Position numbers and translations under genes: made by a program
Shown: piece after piece, positions 21,102 through 33,072 of the stretch
How positions within the stretch are numbered: the first letter of the stretch is position 1
Layout of the letters: each line of letters starts with the position of its first letter
Notes under the pieces: model-generated
What the model was told of the DNA's origin: nothing
The model's input: the letters and a program-made list of their open reading frames with translations, nothing else
Database searches by the model: none
Assembly (NCBI GenBank): GCA_021234155.1
Contig: JAJEKV010000014.1
Location: forward strand, 8,265,563-8,329,562
Origin: Isoetes taiwanensis
Taxonomy: Eukaryota; Streptophyta; Lycopodiopsida; Isoetales; Isoetaceae
Direction of reading: 5' to 3'
DNA length: 64,000 bases

Positions 21102-22309
21102 GGCGACTGCTCCTGGGCCTCTGACGCCGGTCTACTTTACATTGGCCACTGTTGGATCCATGCAAGGAAATTCATGGGATTTCATAATTAATCACGTTTG
21201 GATTTGGATTTGGATTAATAAAATTACACATGAAGAGTTTTTTTTGTTTTCCCCTAATGGTGGGTCACATGTGACATTCATGCCATCACAGTCATGACTG
21301 TTGGCTGTTCACATGCAATAAAAAGTTGGACATCGCAATGGTGGACGATGGTCCATTATTCTATATGAGTCCTACGTGGCATAAAAGGGTCTGCCGTTTT
21401 ACGTGATGGTATCACGACCTTCATAACCGCCACGTCTGCATGTAACCCGTAATCTCAGGTGTGTGGCCTGTAATTTTAGAAAGAAATCCTGTAATCTGGA
21501 CTGCGGAATGTGGAGCGCCTTTGCTATTTGAAGCAATGCTGATGAATCCAGGTTTCAACGACTTCATCTTCCTTCTCCGTCATTTTGAATGTTGTTATTT
21601 TGAATACAAGCCATCTTCAGAGGTTAAAAATATATAATGCTAGGACTTGATTATCTTTAAATATGTAAAGATCGTCTGATCCCCAAATAGCAAATGATGG
21701 ATTTGAAAAAGAACAGGTTGTGAATGTTTAATTATGCCAAATGTGGCTCAGCACTAGAGGCTTGCAAATATTTTACAAGGTGGGATTGCAAAAGATCTAT
21801 CCACTGGAAATGCCATCTGCTGCTATCCTCAGGCCTAGCTGTGATATGGAAAGAAAATGTTGATTGTCTATATAGCAGGCTGTTGTACCTCAAAATTATG
21901 TGGATTTTCCTACCATTACATCATCACTTTCAGAATGACATGCTTAATAATATAAAAATGTCGTAATGCATATGATTTGGTTTTGTACAGGATGTCAGCA
22001 CCAACTGCCTATCGAACACCACTAAGGCTGCCTTCTTCCTCTGCAATTCAAGTTGAACAATGGAGAGAAATGGGCAGCGTGGTTGGGGTCCAAGCTCCGA
22101 AATTTGGATATTGGACAGACTTTTAATTCTTAACAATGCTAAGAAACAAGATTGGATGATTCAGAGGCATGGAACACCCCTCCAAAGAAGCCGCAACAGC
22201 AATCAACGGTGGGAAGCAGTAGCATGGTAAGAATTAGAATATTAAAAATTGATTATTAATTTGTTTGTTAAACATTTTCTTGAATGATTTTTCTTCATTG
22301 TTGCATATG
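21102..22309. other. No intact gene; DUF3537 upstream region and a possible PPR scrap
   Basis: The region upstream of the DUF3537 start has no assigned promoter motif. On the plus strand, 21724-21790 reads NYAKCGSALEACKYF, close to the YAKCGS-x-x-x-A motif of plant PPR proteins, but the similarity fades after about 20 residues. It may be a pentatricopeptide gene scrap. Confidence 0.35.
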
Positions 22310-22635
22310 TAGCATAATAACAGGGGGTTTTCTTTGTGTTTTTGTACGCTTTTCACTAAGGTTTTCCTATGATTTCGTGATGTATTCAAATGGATGTACT
22401 AATGCGTACATCTAGAGTGCACCATTTCTGAGCCATTGATTTTAGCCTTTTTTTTTTCAATGGTCAACAACCAATGGCTCACAACAAAAGCCCTTTTTTT
22501 GTGCATGTGGTGCATAATGGGCACATGAAGGGCCATTAATTTTAGCCTTTTTTTCAATTGTCAACAACCAATGGCTCACAACAAAAGCCCTCTTTTTGTG
22601 TGTGTGGTGCATAATGGGCACATGAAGGGCTTGAA
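22310..22635 (+). repeat. Dispersed repeat R1, copy 1, with a tandem 98-bp duplication
   Basis: Starts TAGCATAATAACAGGGGGTT, continues through GTGTTTTTGTAC, CACTAAGGTTTTCCTA and CGTACATCTAGAGTGCACCA, then CTCACAACAAAAGCCC. The end is duplicated in tandem (about 22441-22537 and 22538-22635, each with CAACCAATGGCTCACAACAA). Other copies lie at 22845, 35644 and 61047, all on the plus strand. Confidence 0.8.
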
Positions 22636-22844
22636 GGGCGCATGTAGTGCAGTTTCCTCGTCGGCAACACATTTCTTATCATAACTTTTAATCCAGAGCT
22701 GTGTTTGAAATTTGCGTTGGAAAGCTCTCTCCGAGATTTTTTTGATAGTGTATGATATGGATATGTTTGGTTAAATTATCTATGCTAAAACAGCAATTTT
22801 TCGGCCGGGTTTGGTAGGCTTTCATATCCTACTAGCTGAATATG

Positions 22845-23035
22845 TAGCATAATAACAGGGGGTTTGGTTTGTGTTTTTGTACACTTTTCACAAAGGTTTT
22901 CCTAAGATTTCATGGCGTATTCGAATAGATGTACTAATGCGTACATCTAGAGTGCACCATTTTTTAGTTGTTTATTTAGCTTTTTTTTTTCAATGGTCCA
23001 ACATCCAAGGGCTCACAACAAAAGCCCTCTTTTTA
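22845..23035 (+). repeat. Dispersed repeat R1, copy 2
   Basis: The same start (TAGCATAATAACAGGGGGTT) and internal blocks as copy 1, ending at AAAAGCCCTCTTTTTATTTC. The 535-bp spacing from copy 1 suggests a local duplication. Confidence 0.8.
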
Positions 23036-23084
23036 TTTCAGTTGCCATTTTCAGAGTTTTGCATGCAAGCTTCGTGCCATCATG

Positions 23085-23106
23085 TTTTAGGGTTATTTTA
23101 GGGTTA
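23085..23106 (+). promoter_or_regulatory. Paired telo-box-like motifs
   Basis: TTTTAGGGTT occurs twice within 22 bp. Telo-boxes (AAACCCTAA) are common near start sites of plant growth genes. A related GTTAGGGTTTTTT follows R1 copy 4 near 61290. Two units are far too few for a telomere array. The rest of 23107-24203 holds no recognised gene. Confidence 0.35.
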
Positions 23107-24203
23107 GACGAAAGAAAAGAATCGAAAGCAATACAAATGCTGGAGGGTTCGAACATGCTTCAAGATTCAGCATTCGGCTTCAAGAATAAGATTTAACATT
23201 GGGTTTGAAGATCTAGCATTCGACTTTGCTAGTTTATTTTTTCCTTCTCCACTTCACTATTGGCGCACGACCGGCAGTTAGGGTATGGTGGAGCGAAGGT
23301 AAGAACGGCGGCTGTTAGGGTATGGAATGGAATCAAGATCAGAAATAATGACATTGTATTTCCTGCCGGATTGGATTTTGCCACTGCTCCCTTCTGGCTG
23401 CATCTTGGAATCTGCTCCTTTGCTTCCATTGTTCATGAAGAAAGATTTAATAATTTTCTCCCTCTTGCAGATGCAGTGAAGCAGATAGAACTATGGATAT
23501 GGATATGAAAATGGGTCAGGCAAATGGCAGATGGAAGAACTAGGAAAAAACGGCTTCAGAGCATCCGGTGCATTTCTCTACTCCAGTTGTGCAAGATTTT
23601 TTCGCATGGGAGAGGAAAAGATCAGAAAATGCAGGAAGCACAAATACTGGAAGAACCCTCAGAGCTCTTAGATTCCAGGTTATGTCAGGAGACCTCGTGG
23701 CCATGATTGCAATTTTTAAGAAACAATTTCGGCAACTTCTGAGAAAAAGGAAAGCTCGCAAAGAATGGTAGCACAACGAAAGGACGTCTATAGGTTTCTA
23801 GCTCAAAAGCACAGTTGGCAGAAACCCTTAAGCTGGATTTTAGCCTATTTGGCGATAACAGAGCAACAGCAGAGAGCACTTATTTAGTGCCTTCCAAGAA
23901 GCTTCACTATTCCCTTCCGACCTTCCCTTCGGATTTGTGCTACATTGTAGTCTTTCCAAAATTTCTACCTTGAAATTTGTGGTATTGTGCTTTCAGACGG
24001 CTTTCTCAGTCTTGGGCATCATCTGCATCTGTACTCTTTATTTCTCATATTATGTGGTAGAATCTCGTGAAAAATCAACATTTGCTTCAAGAAGACTGGA
24101 TTTCATCTAATTACAGGGTCTAATGATATGCTTCATATAGCGATTATTTCAACGCATGAGATACCTCAGTTAATTCTGTTTCTCATTTCATGTTTCTATA
24201 TAG

Positions 24204-24778
24204 GTGCGAAACATCATTGGAGATGCAGGACTTGAAGTGCTTGGCAACCATTGTAAAAAGCTTAGGAGTCTTCAGATTGAAAATTTAGAGCACCAGCATG
24301 GTTTTGTATCACATTGGGGGCTACTTTGTCTGGCTCAAAACTGCAGATGTTTACAGTCCGTTGCAATTTATGCATCAAATATCACCGTTCAAGCATTATC
24401 GCATTCGGTGACATGAGAACCACACCTTCATTTGATGATGGCGTGAAGAATTTGCTAGAGGGATGTTCAAATATGGTTCGTTTGGCTATTTATATATACG
24501 CCATGGTGGACTTACAAATGAAGTTTAGCCCACATTGGCGGATATGGTGGAAAGATTAGGTGGCTTCTTTTTAGGTCGTGTTGGAGAGAATAATGAGGGG
24601 TTCAGGCTTAGGAAGCTTGAACTCAGGGATTGTCCTATTATTGAGGCTGGAATTGCAGCCACAGTTAGATCGTTACAATCGTTGAGATACATATGGGCCC
24701 AAGGCTATGAAGCAAGAAATACAAGTGATTTTTTGCAATGGGGCCTTATTGGAACATAGAATACCCCCCGAGTTCTTG
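24204..24778 (+). pseudogene. COI1-like F-box/LRR receptor, last-exon pseudogene
   Basis: Starts directly after a TATATAG acceptor with VRNIIGDAGLEVLGNHCKKL, the point where COI1 genes have their last intron. It continues GFVSHWGLLCLAQNC, LQSVAIYASNITVQ, DDGVKNLLEGCSNM, HGGLTNEV, then GFFLGRVGENNEGF, LRKLELRDCPIIEAG and SLRYIWAQGYEARN. These follow the leucine-rich repeats of COI1, the F-box subunit of the SCF jasmonate receptor. Frame breaks near 24405 and 24510, and an in-frame stop after LTNEV, kill the gene. The final part (ALLEHRIPPEFL) ends at a stop near 24775, shorter than intact COI1. The upstream F-box exons were not found in the window. Because an intron boundary is kept, this is a genomic duplicate or decayed gene, not a retrocopy. 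Confidence 0.82.
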
Positions 24779-25046
24779 TAAAAGTTGTGCTTATTCTGAA
24801 GTTGAAGTGCTCAAGTATTTATGTTCATTTCAGAGTTTATGCCCATCCATTTAAGTTGCCTTGCAATTCTATAACACCCTATGCAAGGCAAATCTTAACT
24901 CGATTTACTTGTGGAGATGTTTGATTATTCCCCATAACATATGTATCTAAGATGGCATTTTTTAAATATACGACAACATATGTGCCATGGCAAAGCACAT
25001 GGTTTAAGTGCTCTTCTTCCAAGTATGATATAATGTTTGTTTTTTT

Positions 25047-25166
25047 GCCCCGAAGGGGCAAAAATTTTTTAAAGTTATAATACAAACCATTACATTACAC
25101 ACCTTAAAACCCTTAAACCCTTTTTTGTTTGGGTGTATATTCACACGGGGGGTGACTTCGGGGGGG
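25047..25166 (+). mobile_element. Fold-back element FB, copy A (left half only)
   Basis: Begins with the GC hairpin GCCCCGAAGGGGC and an A/T run, followed by the arm CCTTAAACCC...TTTGGGTGTATATTCACACGGGGGG and GTGACTTCGGG. Only the left arm is present; no right arm follows. Confidence 0.7.
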
Positions 25167-25612
25167 CTATTGGATATTGTTTTATGGCTCATTCCGAATG
25201 AAGCTTGCAAAAAATTACCATGCATTTTTCGATTTTGAGGCAGTTATTAAGCAAATTCCAAGGCTTCTAGATCCTTGTGCTAACAAGCAGAAAAGTTTCC
25301 CACTTTGGTTTCTCACCACAAGAATCCATGGAGGCCAAAGGCTACTAGAATCCATGGAGGCCAAAGGCTACTGTTAAATTCCAGTTGAAAAATGTTTGTG
25401 TATGGGTGTTGCAAACTTTATGACTTTCAGAATAATGGGATCAATCTGCTCTATCTTTATGGTAACTTTTACTTATGTTCTATTTGTTTTATTGTGATCA
25501 AATTCAAAAGCTACAGGTGATGAAAGCCTCAAATGAATTCTAGTTTTTTTCTGGTTTGAATTCTAAAATTTTTGTCACACCGAGGGGGGGGAGGGGGGTG
25601 TGACGTCCCTAA

Positions 25613-26200
25613 GGCCCCGAAGGGGCCAAAAAATTTTTTTTTGCAACACAAGCCATTAACATCCAACATATAAAAATTAAATCCCCCAACACATAACAAC
25701 CAACACATAACAACCATTGACATTAACAACCAACACATAACTACCATTGACATTAATTAACACAACCATTGGGTCCAACACATTTAAATTAAAATCCCCC
25801 TTAAACCCCTTTTGGTTTGGGTGCATATTCACACGGGGGGGTGCCGTGAGGGGCGAGAGCCCTCATAATTGTATTTTGCACGTACGAAATCAATACCATA
25901 TAGTATTCCGCTTGAAATCTTATAGTATTTTGCGAATCTTGTTATACAATATAGCAAATTTTGTACTTGCATACCCCACAAACGAGGAACTTTACGTACG
26001 GTATAGATTAAGGAATAAGGGGTGAATATGCCTATCCAACAGCTCTCATTGCCCGGAGTCACCCCCCGTGTGAATATGCACCTAAACCAAAGGGGGTTTA
26101 AGGGGGATTTTAATTTAAATGTGTTGGACCCAATGGTTGTGTTAATTAATGTCGTAGTTATGTGTTGGTTGTTAATGTCAATGGTTGTTATGTGTTGGTA
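25613..26200 (+). mobile_element. Fold-back element FB, copy B (complete)
   Basis: A left hairpin GGCCCCGAAGGGGCC (25613-25627) is followed by a run of A and T. A left arm of about 150 bp (25698-25845) is matched by an inverted right arm (26060-26198), including TTGGGTGCATATTCACACGG and its complement. The core of about 210 bp between them has CGAGAGCCC on the left and GAGCTCTCATTGCCCGGAGT-like sequence on the right. The core has no long coding frame that I trust. Copies C and D share arms and core. The right end abuts the Harbinger ORF1 pseudogene. Confidence 0.85.
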
Positions 26201-26212
26201 CTGTCGTCATGT

Positions 26213-28587
26213 AGGCGTTTCCCGCACGTCCACCCAATACAGATCATGTTGGGAAAGATATCATAAAGACTTGAAGAAGATCAATTCCTACGAGAATAAC
26301 ATACCATCAGGGCATTCTTCATATTAGAACATGACTGAAGCACAGCGTAGGGAGAAGGACTTGCCAAGAACATTTAACAAACAATTGTTTGATGCAATAC
26401 AGAGCTGGTTAGGACGTAGAGAAGCTTGCAATCCCCAAAATATCTTGACTGAGAGCATGCCAGCATCTACGCCACAAAGTCAGCTTGTTTATAGCTTCCC
26501 TCCATGACATATTCAACAAAACTTGGACTTATTCAAATTTAATAGGTAGCACTTCAAGGATGCCATTATAAGAATATATGTATTGTTTAATTCTTCTTGA
26601 TTGTTATAATTTTTATAAGTTCTAATTATATAAGGGCCATTTCTCACTCGCCATTAAGTTAAGTTAATTTAACCAGTTGGTTATCTTTTAACTTAACCAA
26701 AAAGAGATTATGCTTTCCCATTAAGATCGTTAAGTTAAGACTAACTTAACGGATTATGAAGATATACATTCCCACTAGACTTGTTAGGGATCACTTAGGT
26801 TAAATTCAAAAAATCAACAATGAGTTGATGTTTCACACTAGTAGTTAAGAGGCTTTGTTAGGTTAGAGATAACTAAGTCCATTTCCCACTTTAGTTAAGA
26901 GATGCCATTAAGTTAAAGATATCTAAAGTATTTCTTAGTTGTTGAAACCAACAATTCATGAAGAGATACAAGGTTTATTTTCGATCTCTTCTCTTTCTAT
27001 ATTTTCGATATTCTTTATCTGTCTCTATTTTTTCTCTCTCTGTATTTCTCTATTTTTTAACCTTAATTTGGATGTCTCATTATTTTTAGTGGGTGTCACA
27101 TTTTTCTTGGCATTGGAAAAACCGTAGGTGTACGCTCCCTAAAAATAATCTAAGAAATGTTTCCACTATCGAAAAAAGAACTACAAATTCTAGTCATTAG
27201 ATGTTCAAATATGCCCAAAATATGCTCTAAGGTGCGAAAACTACCCTAGATTCAATTCGATTCTAATGAATTGTCCCTTGAGCGGAGGAAATCCAAAAAG
27301 CTTTTGATCCTCAAGCTACTCTAGCTGTTCAAAGAGATGAAATAAGCCATTTTCATATAAAAAATAATAATAATAACCTAACTAGATTGTTACCCCTTTC
27401 TCACTTAACAGTTAGGTTAAGTTAGTTCTTAACCGAGTTAAGTGTACCTTTCCTGGGCCACTTAACTTCTAGTTTAAAATAAGGGGTCCAATTAAAGTTT
27501 TAACTTAACTTAACTTAACTATTATCAGTATGAAAGTGACCTGGTTAAGTTAACCATAGTTAAAATTTAACCAAGTCCTAACCTAACTGGTAGTAACTTA
27601 AATGCTAGTGTGAAAGCAAGTTTCCGTTATTTACCCTATTTAACCTAACCTAACTGCCAATGGGAATTGACCCTAAGTTTATCTTTAAATAAATATTTCA
27701 ATAGCTATTAAAGTATAAAATTCTTTTTCAAACTAATTTTATCTATTTAGAATTAAACATTTCAAGGATATAAAATTTCAATTTTCAATGATTTAACAAA
27801 TTTAAAATTTGGCAATCATGATAGTTCTTAAATGATATTCAATGGTTTGATAAGTGATAAATGTAATCATTTAATTAATGTCAATTTAATACTTTCTTTA
27901 AATATTTAAAAAAAAATAGCATTTTAATCATACAAAATTTATCTTAGATCAAAATTTAATTTTAAATAGATTAGAATGAAAAATTAGTTTAGAAAGTAAT
28001 TTTATACTTTGATCAATAAGAGTAAGATTACATATAATTTTATCATGTTATCCTTCACGTATATCTATTAGATTTGAATAAGTCCAAATTTTGTTAAATA
28101 TGTCATTCAGGTTCATATTACACTCAACCACAAACCAATCAGCCAGAGAATGAGACTCAAAGCAATCAGCTAGAAAATGAGACTCAAAGCGATCAGCCAG
28201 AAAATGAGACTCAAAGTAATCATGGTCAGCATTAATCTTTTGCAATTCATGGTACATAGTTTTCTCTTGTTTACATGTTTTACATTTCATTTTCAACCAG
28301 TTAGTAAGGAGAACACTCAGGACAGACAATCTAGTGGAAGAAAATGCAAGAGGAGAAGAATAGATGCATTAGATGACGTGTGTGCAGCAGTGAGCTCGGT
28401 GTCCCAGAGTGTGGCTACAGCCATTTCAGAATCTTCAAAATTCATTTCAGTATCTCAAGTTGAAGCATTGAAACAAATTTCAGAAAACGAGATGGAAGCA
28501 ATGAGAAAAATGCACGATGCTAGTCTCCAAGTAGAGATCCAAGTTGCGAAAATACTTGCTGAAGCCATCAAGGCATTGAAGAAGTGA
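26213..28587 (+). pseudogene. PIF/Harbinger ORF1 (Myb/SANT-like protein), split by an insertion
   Basis: 5' part (26213-26505): GVSRTSTQYRSCWERYHKDL, KKINSYENNIPSGHSSY, a TAG where Trp is usual, then NMTEAQRREKDLPRTFNKQL and FDAIQSWLGRRE. This is the Myb/SANT-like DNA-binding domain of Harbinger ORF1. A 1.6-kb TIR element interrupts it. 3' part (28108-28587): a linker with four 27-bp repeats encoding NQPENETQS-like units, a probable intron (about 28222-28299), then GRKCKRRRIDALDDV and the helical C-terminus ending EAIKALKK. The N-terminus is lost at the junction with fold-back copy B. The family's ORF1 helps import the transposase and binds the element ends. Confidence 0.75.
26504..28107. mobile_element. 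1.6-kb TIR element inserted in the Harbinger ORF1
   Basis: The ends are 42-bp inverted repeats with three mismatches (ATGACATATTYAACAAAA, then TTGGACTTATTCAAAT) at 26504-26545 and 28066-28107. The interior is AT-rich and noncoding. It is dense in TTAAC/GTTAA motifs, including TTAACTTAACTTAACTTAAC near 27505, which could be subterminal binding repeats. No clear target-site duplication was found, so the superfamily is open. Confidence 0.65.
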
Positions 28588-31366
28588 TTTCAGAAATTGG
28601 CATTGTGTATGCAACAAAAACTGGCATTTTATTTTTGGTTAATTTGCTTGGAATTTGGATTGAATGGTGTTGTTGTACAATAAGAATTACAACTTGAAGA
28701 CTATGCAAGTTTGTTTAAACATTTCTTGTTTGTTTAAGACTTTCTACCTGTTCATCAAATAAGGTAATATGCGAAACACCTTATTTTTTTGTTCTCTGAC
28801 TTGTATCAGGAGCATTTTGTGAATGCTTATATTTACTGCATAAGACACAAATGACAGATGCAGTTTTATGTCCTTAAATTTTACTTCTAATTTAATTGAA
28901 AAATGGAATACACTTATGGTTCGGTCTGAATTTTATTTTTGCCTAGGCAAATAGGTTTATCTATTAGCTGTTGTGGTAGAAATTTTGTGCCTTTGTGGCA
29001 ATGCTTTCATATGAAAAGTGCTACCTAATATGCACTAATGCTGATTTTTTTGGAACTAATGCTAATGCTGATCTTAAACTAGCTAATGGTGACCTTGTAC
29101 CAACTTTGCTCGTCCAAATATGCTCATATTTGTTGTCTATTGGAAGCCTTAAAGAATGGAGTTGCATCTGATGGCACTAGATCTGGGAAACCTGATTCTT
29201 ATACATTTTTCTTTAGTTTGAATTCAAAGTTAAACTGGTAAGAAAACTTGGTTTTCAGCAATAAATATATTTGAAGTGGAAATTTTTTTTAGAAATGTAA
29301 GTTCTTTTGCTCTTAAACTTGATATGCAGAGTTCTGATATTTCTGACTCGCTGAAAGTACACTTATGGAGCAACATTGAAATAATAGAAAATTTTGCCTG
29401 AGTGAAAATTTATTTGGGAGTACATTTAGAATTATTTTTATTGTATCCTTTTTATGGATGACATGTAGTGCATTCATAAGATAATGTACTAAGGTAGATG
29501 TACTTTAAGCACACATAATAAAAAGCATGGAAACATCAATATTTTGTGCTAATAGCTTGATATCAGGCATAAGGCCATTTCATGAAAATTTTTTCTAATG
29601 GTTTGTTGGATAAAGAACATATACATCAATGAAATATGCATTGACATAATGAATAGAAAAGGATAACAAGTTGTCCAAGTTTGATATGAAAGGATGAGAT
29701 AGAAGAGAGAATATTGGTATGAATTGCAACGATCAAAAGGCATTTTGTAGTGGTATCTTAAGAAAAATGATTGGAGATGTGGTTCCTAAGGCCCCCCTGT
29801 TTTGAATAGGGACTGATAAGTTCTCATTGGCTTTAGGCTTTGTGCTTATGGTCAAGAGAATGGTCTAAACGTTTTGGGAAGGGGAAGGCTTTGGATATAT
29901 TCTTTGATTTCAGTTTATTGGTTCAACCAATTTGGGCCTTAGGAACCATAATAATGGATGTTGTATTCAGCATATTTCATCTACTATGTGAATTGTATCT
30001 TTCTGATTAAGAAGCTCTAATATTTCACTGAATTGTAGGAACTAGGGCAGGAACCAAGGCAAGCTGTTTTTATTTGCATTTCATATTCTGTTTTTATTTT
30101 TGTGTTTTTATTTTGTTTGTTTTGCAGCCTGCAAGATTTGCAAAAGAATGCACATCTTTATCAGAAAGGAATGGAAGGAACTGATCTACATCGCAGATGT
30201 GCAAATTGTGCTAGACCATCTAAATTAAATTGCAAAAAGACTGAGAACTCAAAAACTTAATTGGATGATGCAAAAAGACTGAGAACCCATAAACTCTTAG
30301 AGCCATATATAAAAGCAGAACCCCTTTCAATGTATTATCAATCAATACCCTTCCTTCTGAGAATTGAGGCAAAAAGACATGGCAAATGGAAATAAAAAAT
30401 AAATTCCAAACACGATTAGAAAAAACCCATTTAGAAGTGTCTGCAAATTGCCTATTTGCCTCATTGAGTCAGACTAATTAATGTGGATTTTGAGTATTTT
30501 CTCTTAAAGATGAACATTGCAATCATGCAACTATGTCCTCTCTTTGTTGACATTAAATATCTCTTGTGTCTTGTGAGATGATATTCAATATCTCAAATAT
30601 CGGTCTGTAATGATCAGTCCATGAATATTACTGGTTATTAATGCCAAAAAAAGGGAACATATTAAAGATATGATACCCTGCTATACGCAGATCTTCTAAC
30701 TGAAGGGGGTTGGCTACAACAGAAATAGATTCTTTCATGCATATGCAAATACAGATGCAAGAGCATAGCAGCAAACACTACAAAAAAAGCAAGCACAATA
30801 TTTGACGGCTGAATATATGTGATGAAACTTAGGCTCTTCTCAGATTTCTGCTTCTCATTACTCCAGACAACTACCTCATTCATTCCCTTGAAACAATCTC
30901 GAGTGCAAATGATTCATAGAAAATATTTTTGTGCATAGACCGTAGAAATTTATCTAGGATACTTGGAAATGGAGCAGATTTTGTTTCATTTTAACAATGT
31001 ATTCAAACGCATCCAACAATGCAGTAACTCTCTTTAATGGTTGGCTTAAGTGAACGCTCCACTAGGCTGCTTTGTTCAGCCTTTAACTTGTTCATTTGTT
31101 TTTGTAGTTGCTAGTCAGATGAAAAAAGCTTGATTGGCTGCCTGACATCTGCAGGAAATAGGATTTTTATACGGTAAATCTCAAGTAGCAAAAGTTATGA
31201 TGCTTATTTTACTTCTTATTTTTTAATATATTGCTTGAGATGATAGATGATACTAACTTATGTAGCAGGGCAAACCATAACACCCATGTTAAATGATACC
31301 AAAATAAATGTGCAACAATGTCAACTGTTTTCTAAGACGTTCAGGGTGATGACCGTATTTAGGAAA
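28588..31366. other. No gene recognised over 2.8 kb
   Basis: AT-rich sequence. A minus-strand frame at 30883-30662 has a charged start and one strong hydrophobic segment (SNIVLAFFVVFAAMLLHLYL), like a tail-anchored protein. A short coiled-coil-like frame (MNKLKAEQSSLVERSL) lies upstream near 31080-31120. They could be exons of one small membrane protein, but no family or splice sites were established. Confidence 0.35.
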
Positions 31367-32083
31367 ATCTAGACTTATTCAAGGTTTTTAGACTTGGTTG
31401 CTTATGTTGACTATTAACTATTTGTTTACTATCGGGTTGATTCTCAATTGGCCATTGATCGTGCTTTTACTCTCTCTCTCTCCCGGCATAGCACTTGTCG
31501 CTTCTGGGTAGGCTCCAAAGGGTTCTTCTATTGGATGTGCCTATTTTCTCTTCCTGGCATAGCTTTATGCCTTCCAGAGGGCACTTAGGAAAATATTCCC
31601 GCAGTCGGGCCTAGTATATCTATATATTTTTCTCTCTCAACGTAGTAATATCACTTCCGAGGATCTTTACTGCTATTTTTTCTCGTCAGATTCTTGTGCT
31701 CTGCTTGCTTTTCGAGCATGATGCATGCTTGGCCATAGGGCTCCTAACCTTTTCACGTTAACCATCTGTGTGATTGTCTTTTGCAGTTCGGCGTGATCCT
31801 CTTTCTTGACACTGAGGTGATAGCCGATTTTCAGCAGTCCCAAGGTGGTTGCGGTTGCAGTATTCACTTCTACCCCTTCTTGTTGGGGTGGGGGGTTGGG
31901 AGTCAATATTTGAGGGTTGCGGGCTGAGGTGCAACTTTGGTCTGGTCAATTCTGACTTGGACGGGCTTTGGATGCAGTTTTGGGTTCAGGAACTTTGTGG
32001 GTCGTGGGCCTAGTTATATGTTTTGAGCTAGTTATATGGCTGAGGTCATTGTTGGATTTTTTCAATCATGTTCATTCATGTTG

Positions 32084-32185
32084 GAGTAATAAGTTTGCTG
32101 CGCTCCTTCTGGGTCCCAATAGGCCGATTGGTCTCAGTGGACGATAAAAAACCATTCTCATTCTCATTCTCATTCTCATTGTGGG
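32084..32185 (+). mobile_element. Type A LINE 3' end with ATTCTC microsatellite tail
   Basis: AATAAGTTTGCTGCGCTCCT, then TGGGTCCCAATAGGCCGATT, GGTCTCAGTGGACGATAAAA and four CATTCT units. The same 3' UTR end follows the LINE C-terminal coding sequence at 63.2-63.4 kb, linking it to the family. The 5' limit of this copy is unclear; related UTR sequence may reach back to about 31400. Confidence 0.7.
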
Positions 32186-32309
32186 TACCCCTATGGGTCA
32201 TTGTATTTTCATTCATTCAGTTCAATGGAACTCCGCTCCACTTCACTTGCGGATGTTATTGCTTTGCAAAGGACCTTTCCCTAGAATACAGTATAAGGTG
32301 CACCCTAAG

Positions 32310-33072
32310 CTGAACATGGGAACTTTTTAAAAAATATGATGCTGATAGGCAAATATTGCCCGATGGTGAACCTGAGCCTGTGCTCCTTAATGAACATATG
32401 AGGGAAGAGGAAAATATTATATCTGGTATTTCAAAATACATAGATTTTGGAAAATAGGGTTAAATGGACGTTTTGGACACTACCAATTATTACATATTGG
32501 GAAAATGTCATAACAGAACTACAAGAATCTCCAGTAAGAAATTCCAAGTTACATGATGGATTTTGGCCTCGTTCACAGTGGATGCTCCATCAACATGTAG
32601 AAGATGCTCCTATTATGATGATTGACAATGAAGAAGAACATCATGAAGTGGTGTATTGTGGCCCTGCAAGTGGTAAACTATAAGAGGAATTTAAATCTGA
32701 AAAAGACATTATGGAAGGTATGTTTCTCATTGCGAGGCCTAATGATATGAAAGAGACTCCATTTTGGCTAGGTGCAACATTGACTAATCCGCTAAACAAA
32801 AGGATGGATTAAAAGAGTGTCTTCGAGTTCACATCCAATGGTGGAAGCCACTCACTAGGGGTAAGAAGAGTTTGGAAGATCAATACAATGGATGTTGCTA
32901 CAAAAGATGGAAGCCAAGTCCAAGTGAACAACGACAATGGGTGGATGTTCAATCAATAATCTATGATTGGAAGGCAAAGACCTCTGCAATTTCCATGAAA
33001 CAGCTTGAAAAGATACCCGACGATGTAGTTGCTGTTGTCCAAAGTCATTTGGAATTATGTACCGATGATTAA
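32310..33072 (+). pseudogene. Unrecognised protein C-terminus, probably TE-derived
   Basis: Several plus-strand frames look coding: LPDGEPEPVLLNEHMREEEN near 32355, VEDAPIMMIDNEEEHHEVVY near 32600, then MFLIARPNDMKETPFWLGAT near 32720. After a stop and frame change they continue CLRVHIQWWKPLTRG and ending RQWVDVQSIIYDWKA ... LEKIPDDVVAVVQSHL and a stop at 33072. The pattern of a small domain with F-W-x-G and W-x-D-x-x-x-I resembles the BAH/Tudor-like end domain seen in several plant and algal transposon proteins. I could not name the family. Confidence 0.4.

Noticed and set aside
21724-21966. PPR gene
   Set aside because: Only about 15-20 residues (YAKCGS...ACKYF) match; kept as a weak note in the intergenic entry, not as a gene.
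23085-23106. Telomere repeat next to repeats
   Set aside because: There are only two TTTAGGG-like units, and no array anywhere near the PLEs.
25829-26062. Protein in the fold-back core (minus-strand frames similar between copies B and D)
   Set aside because: Similarity of the translations follows from DNA conservation; copy C does not keep the frame.
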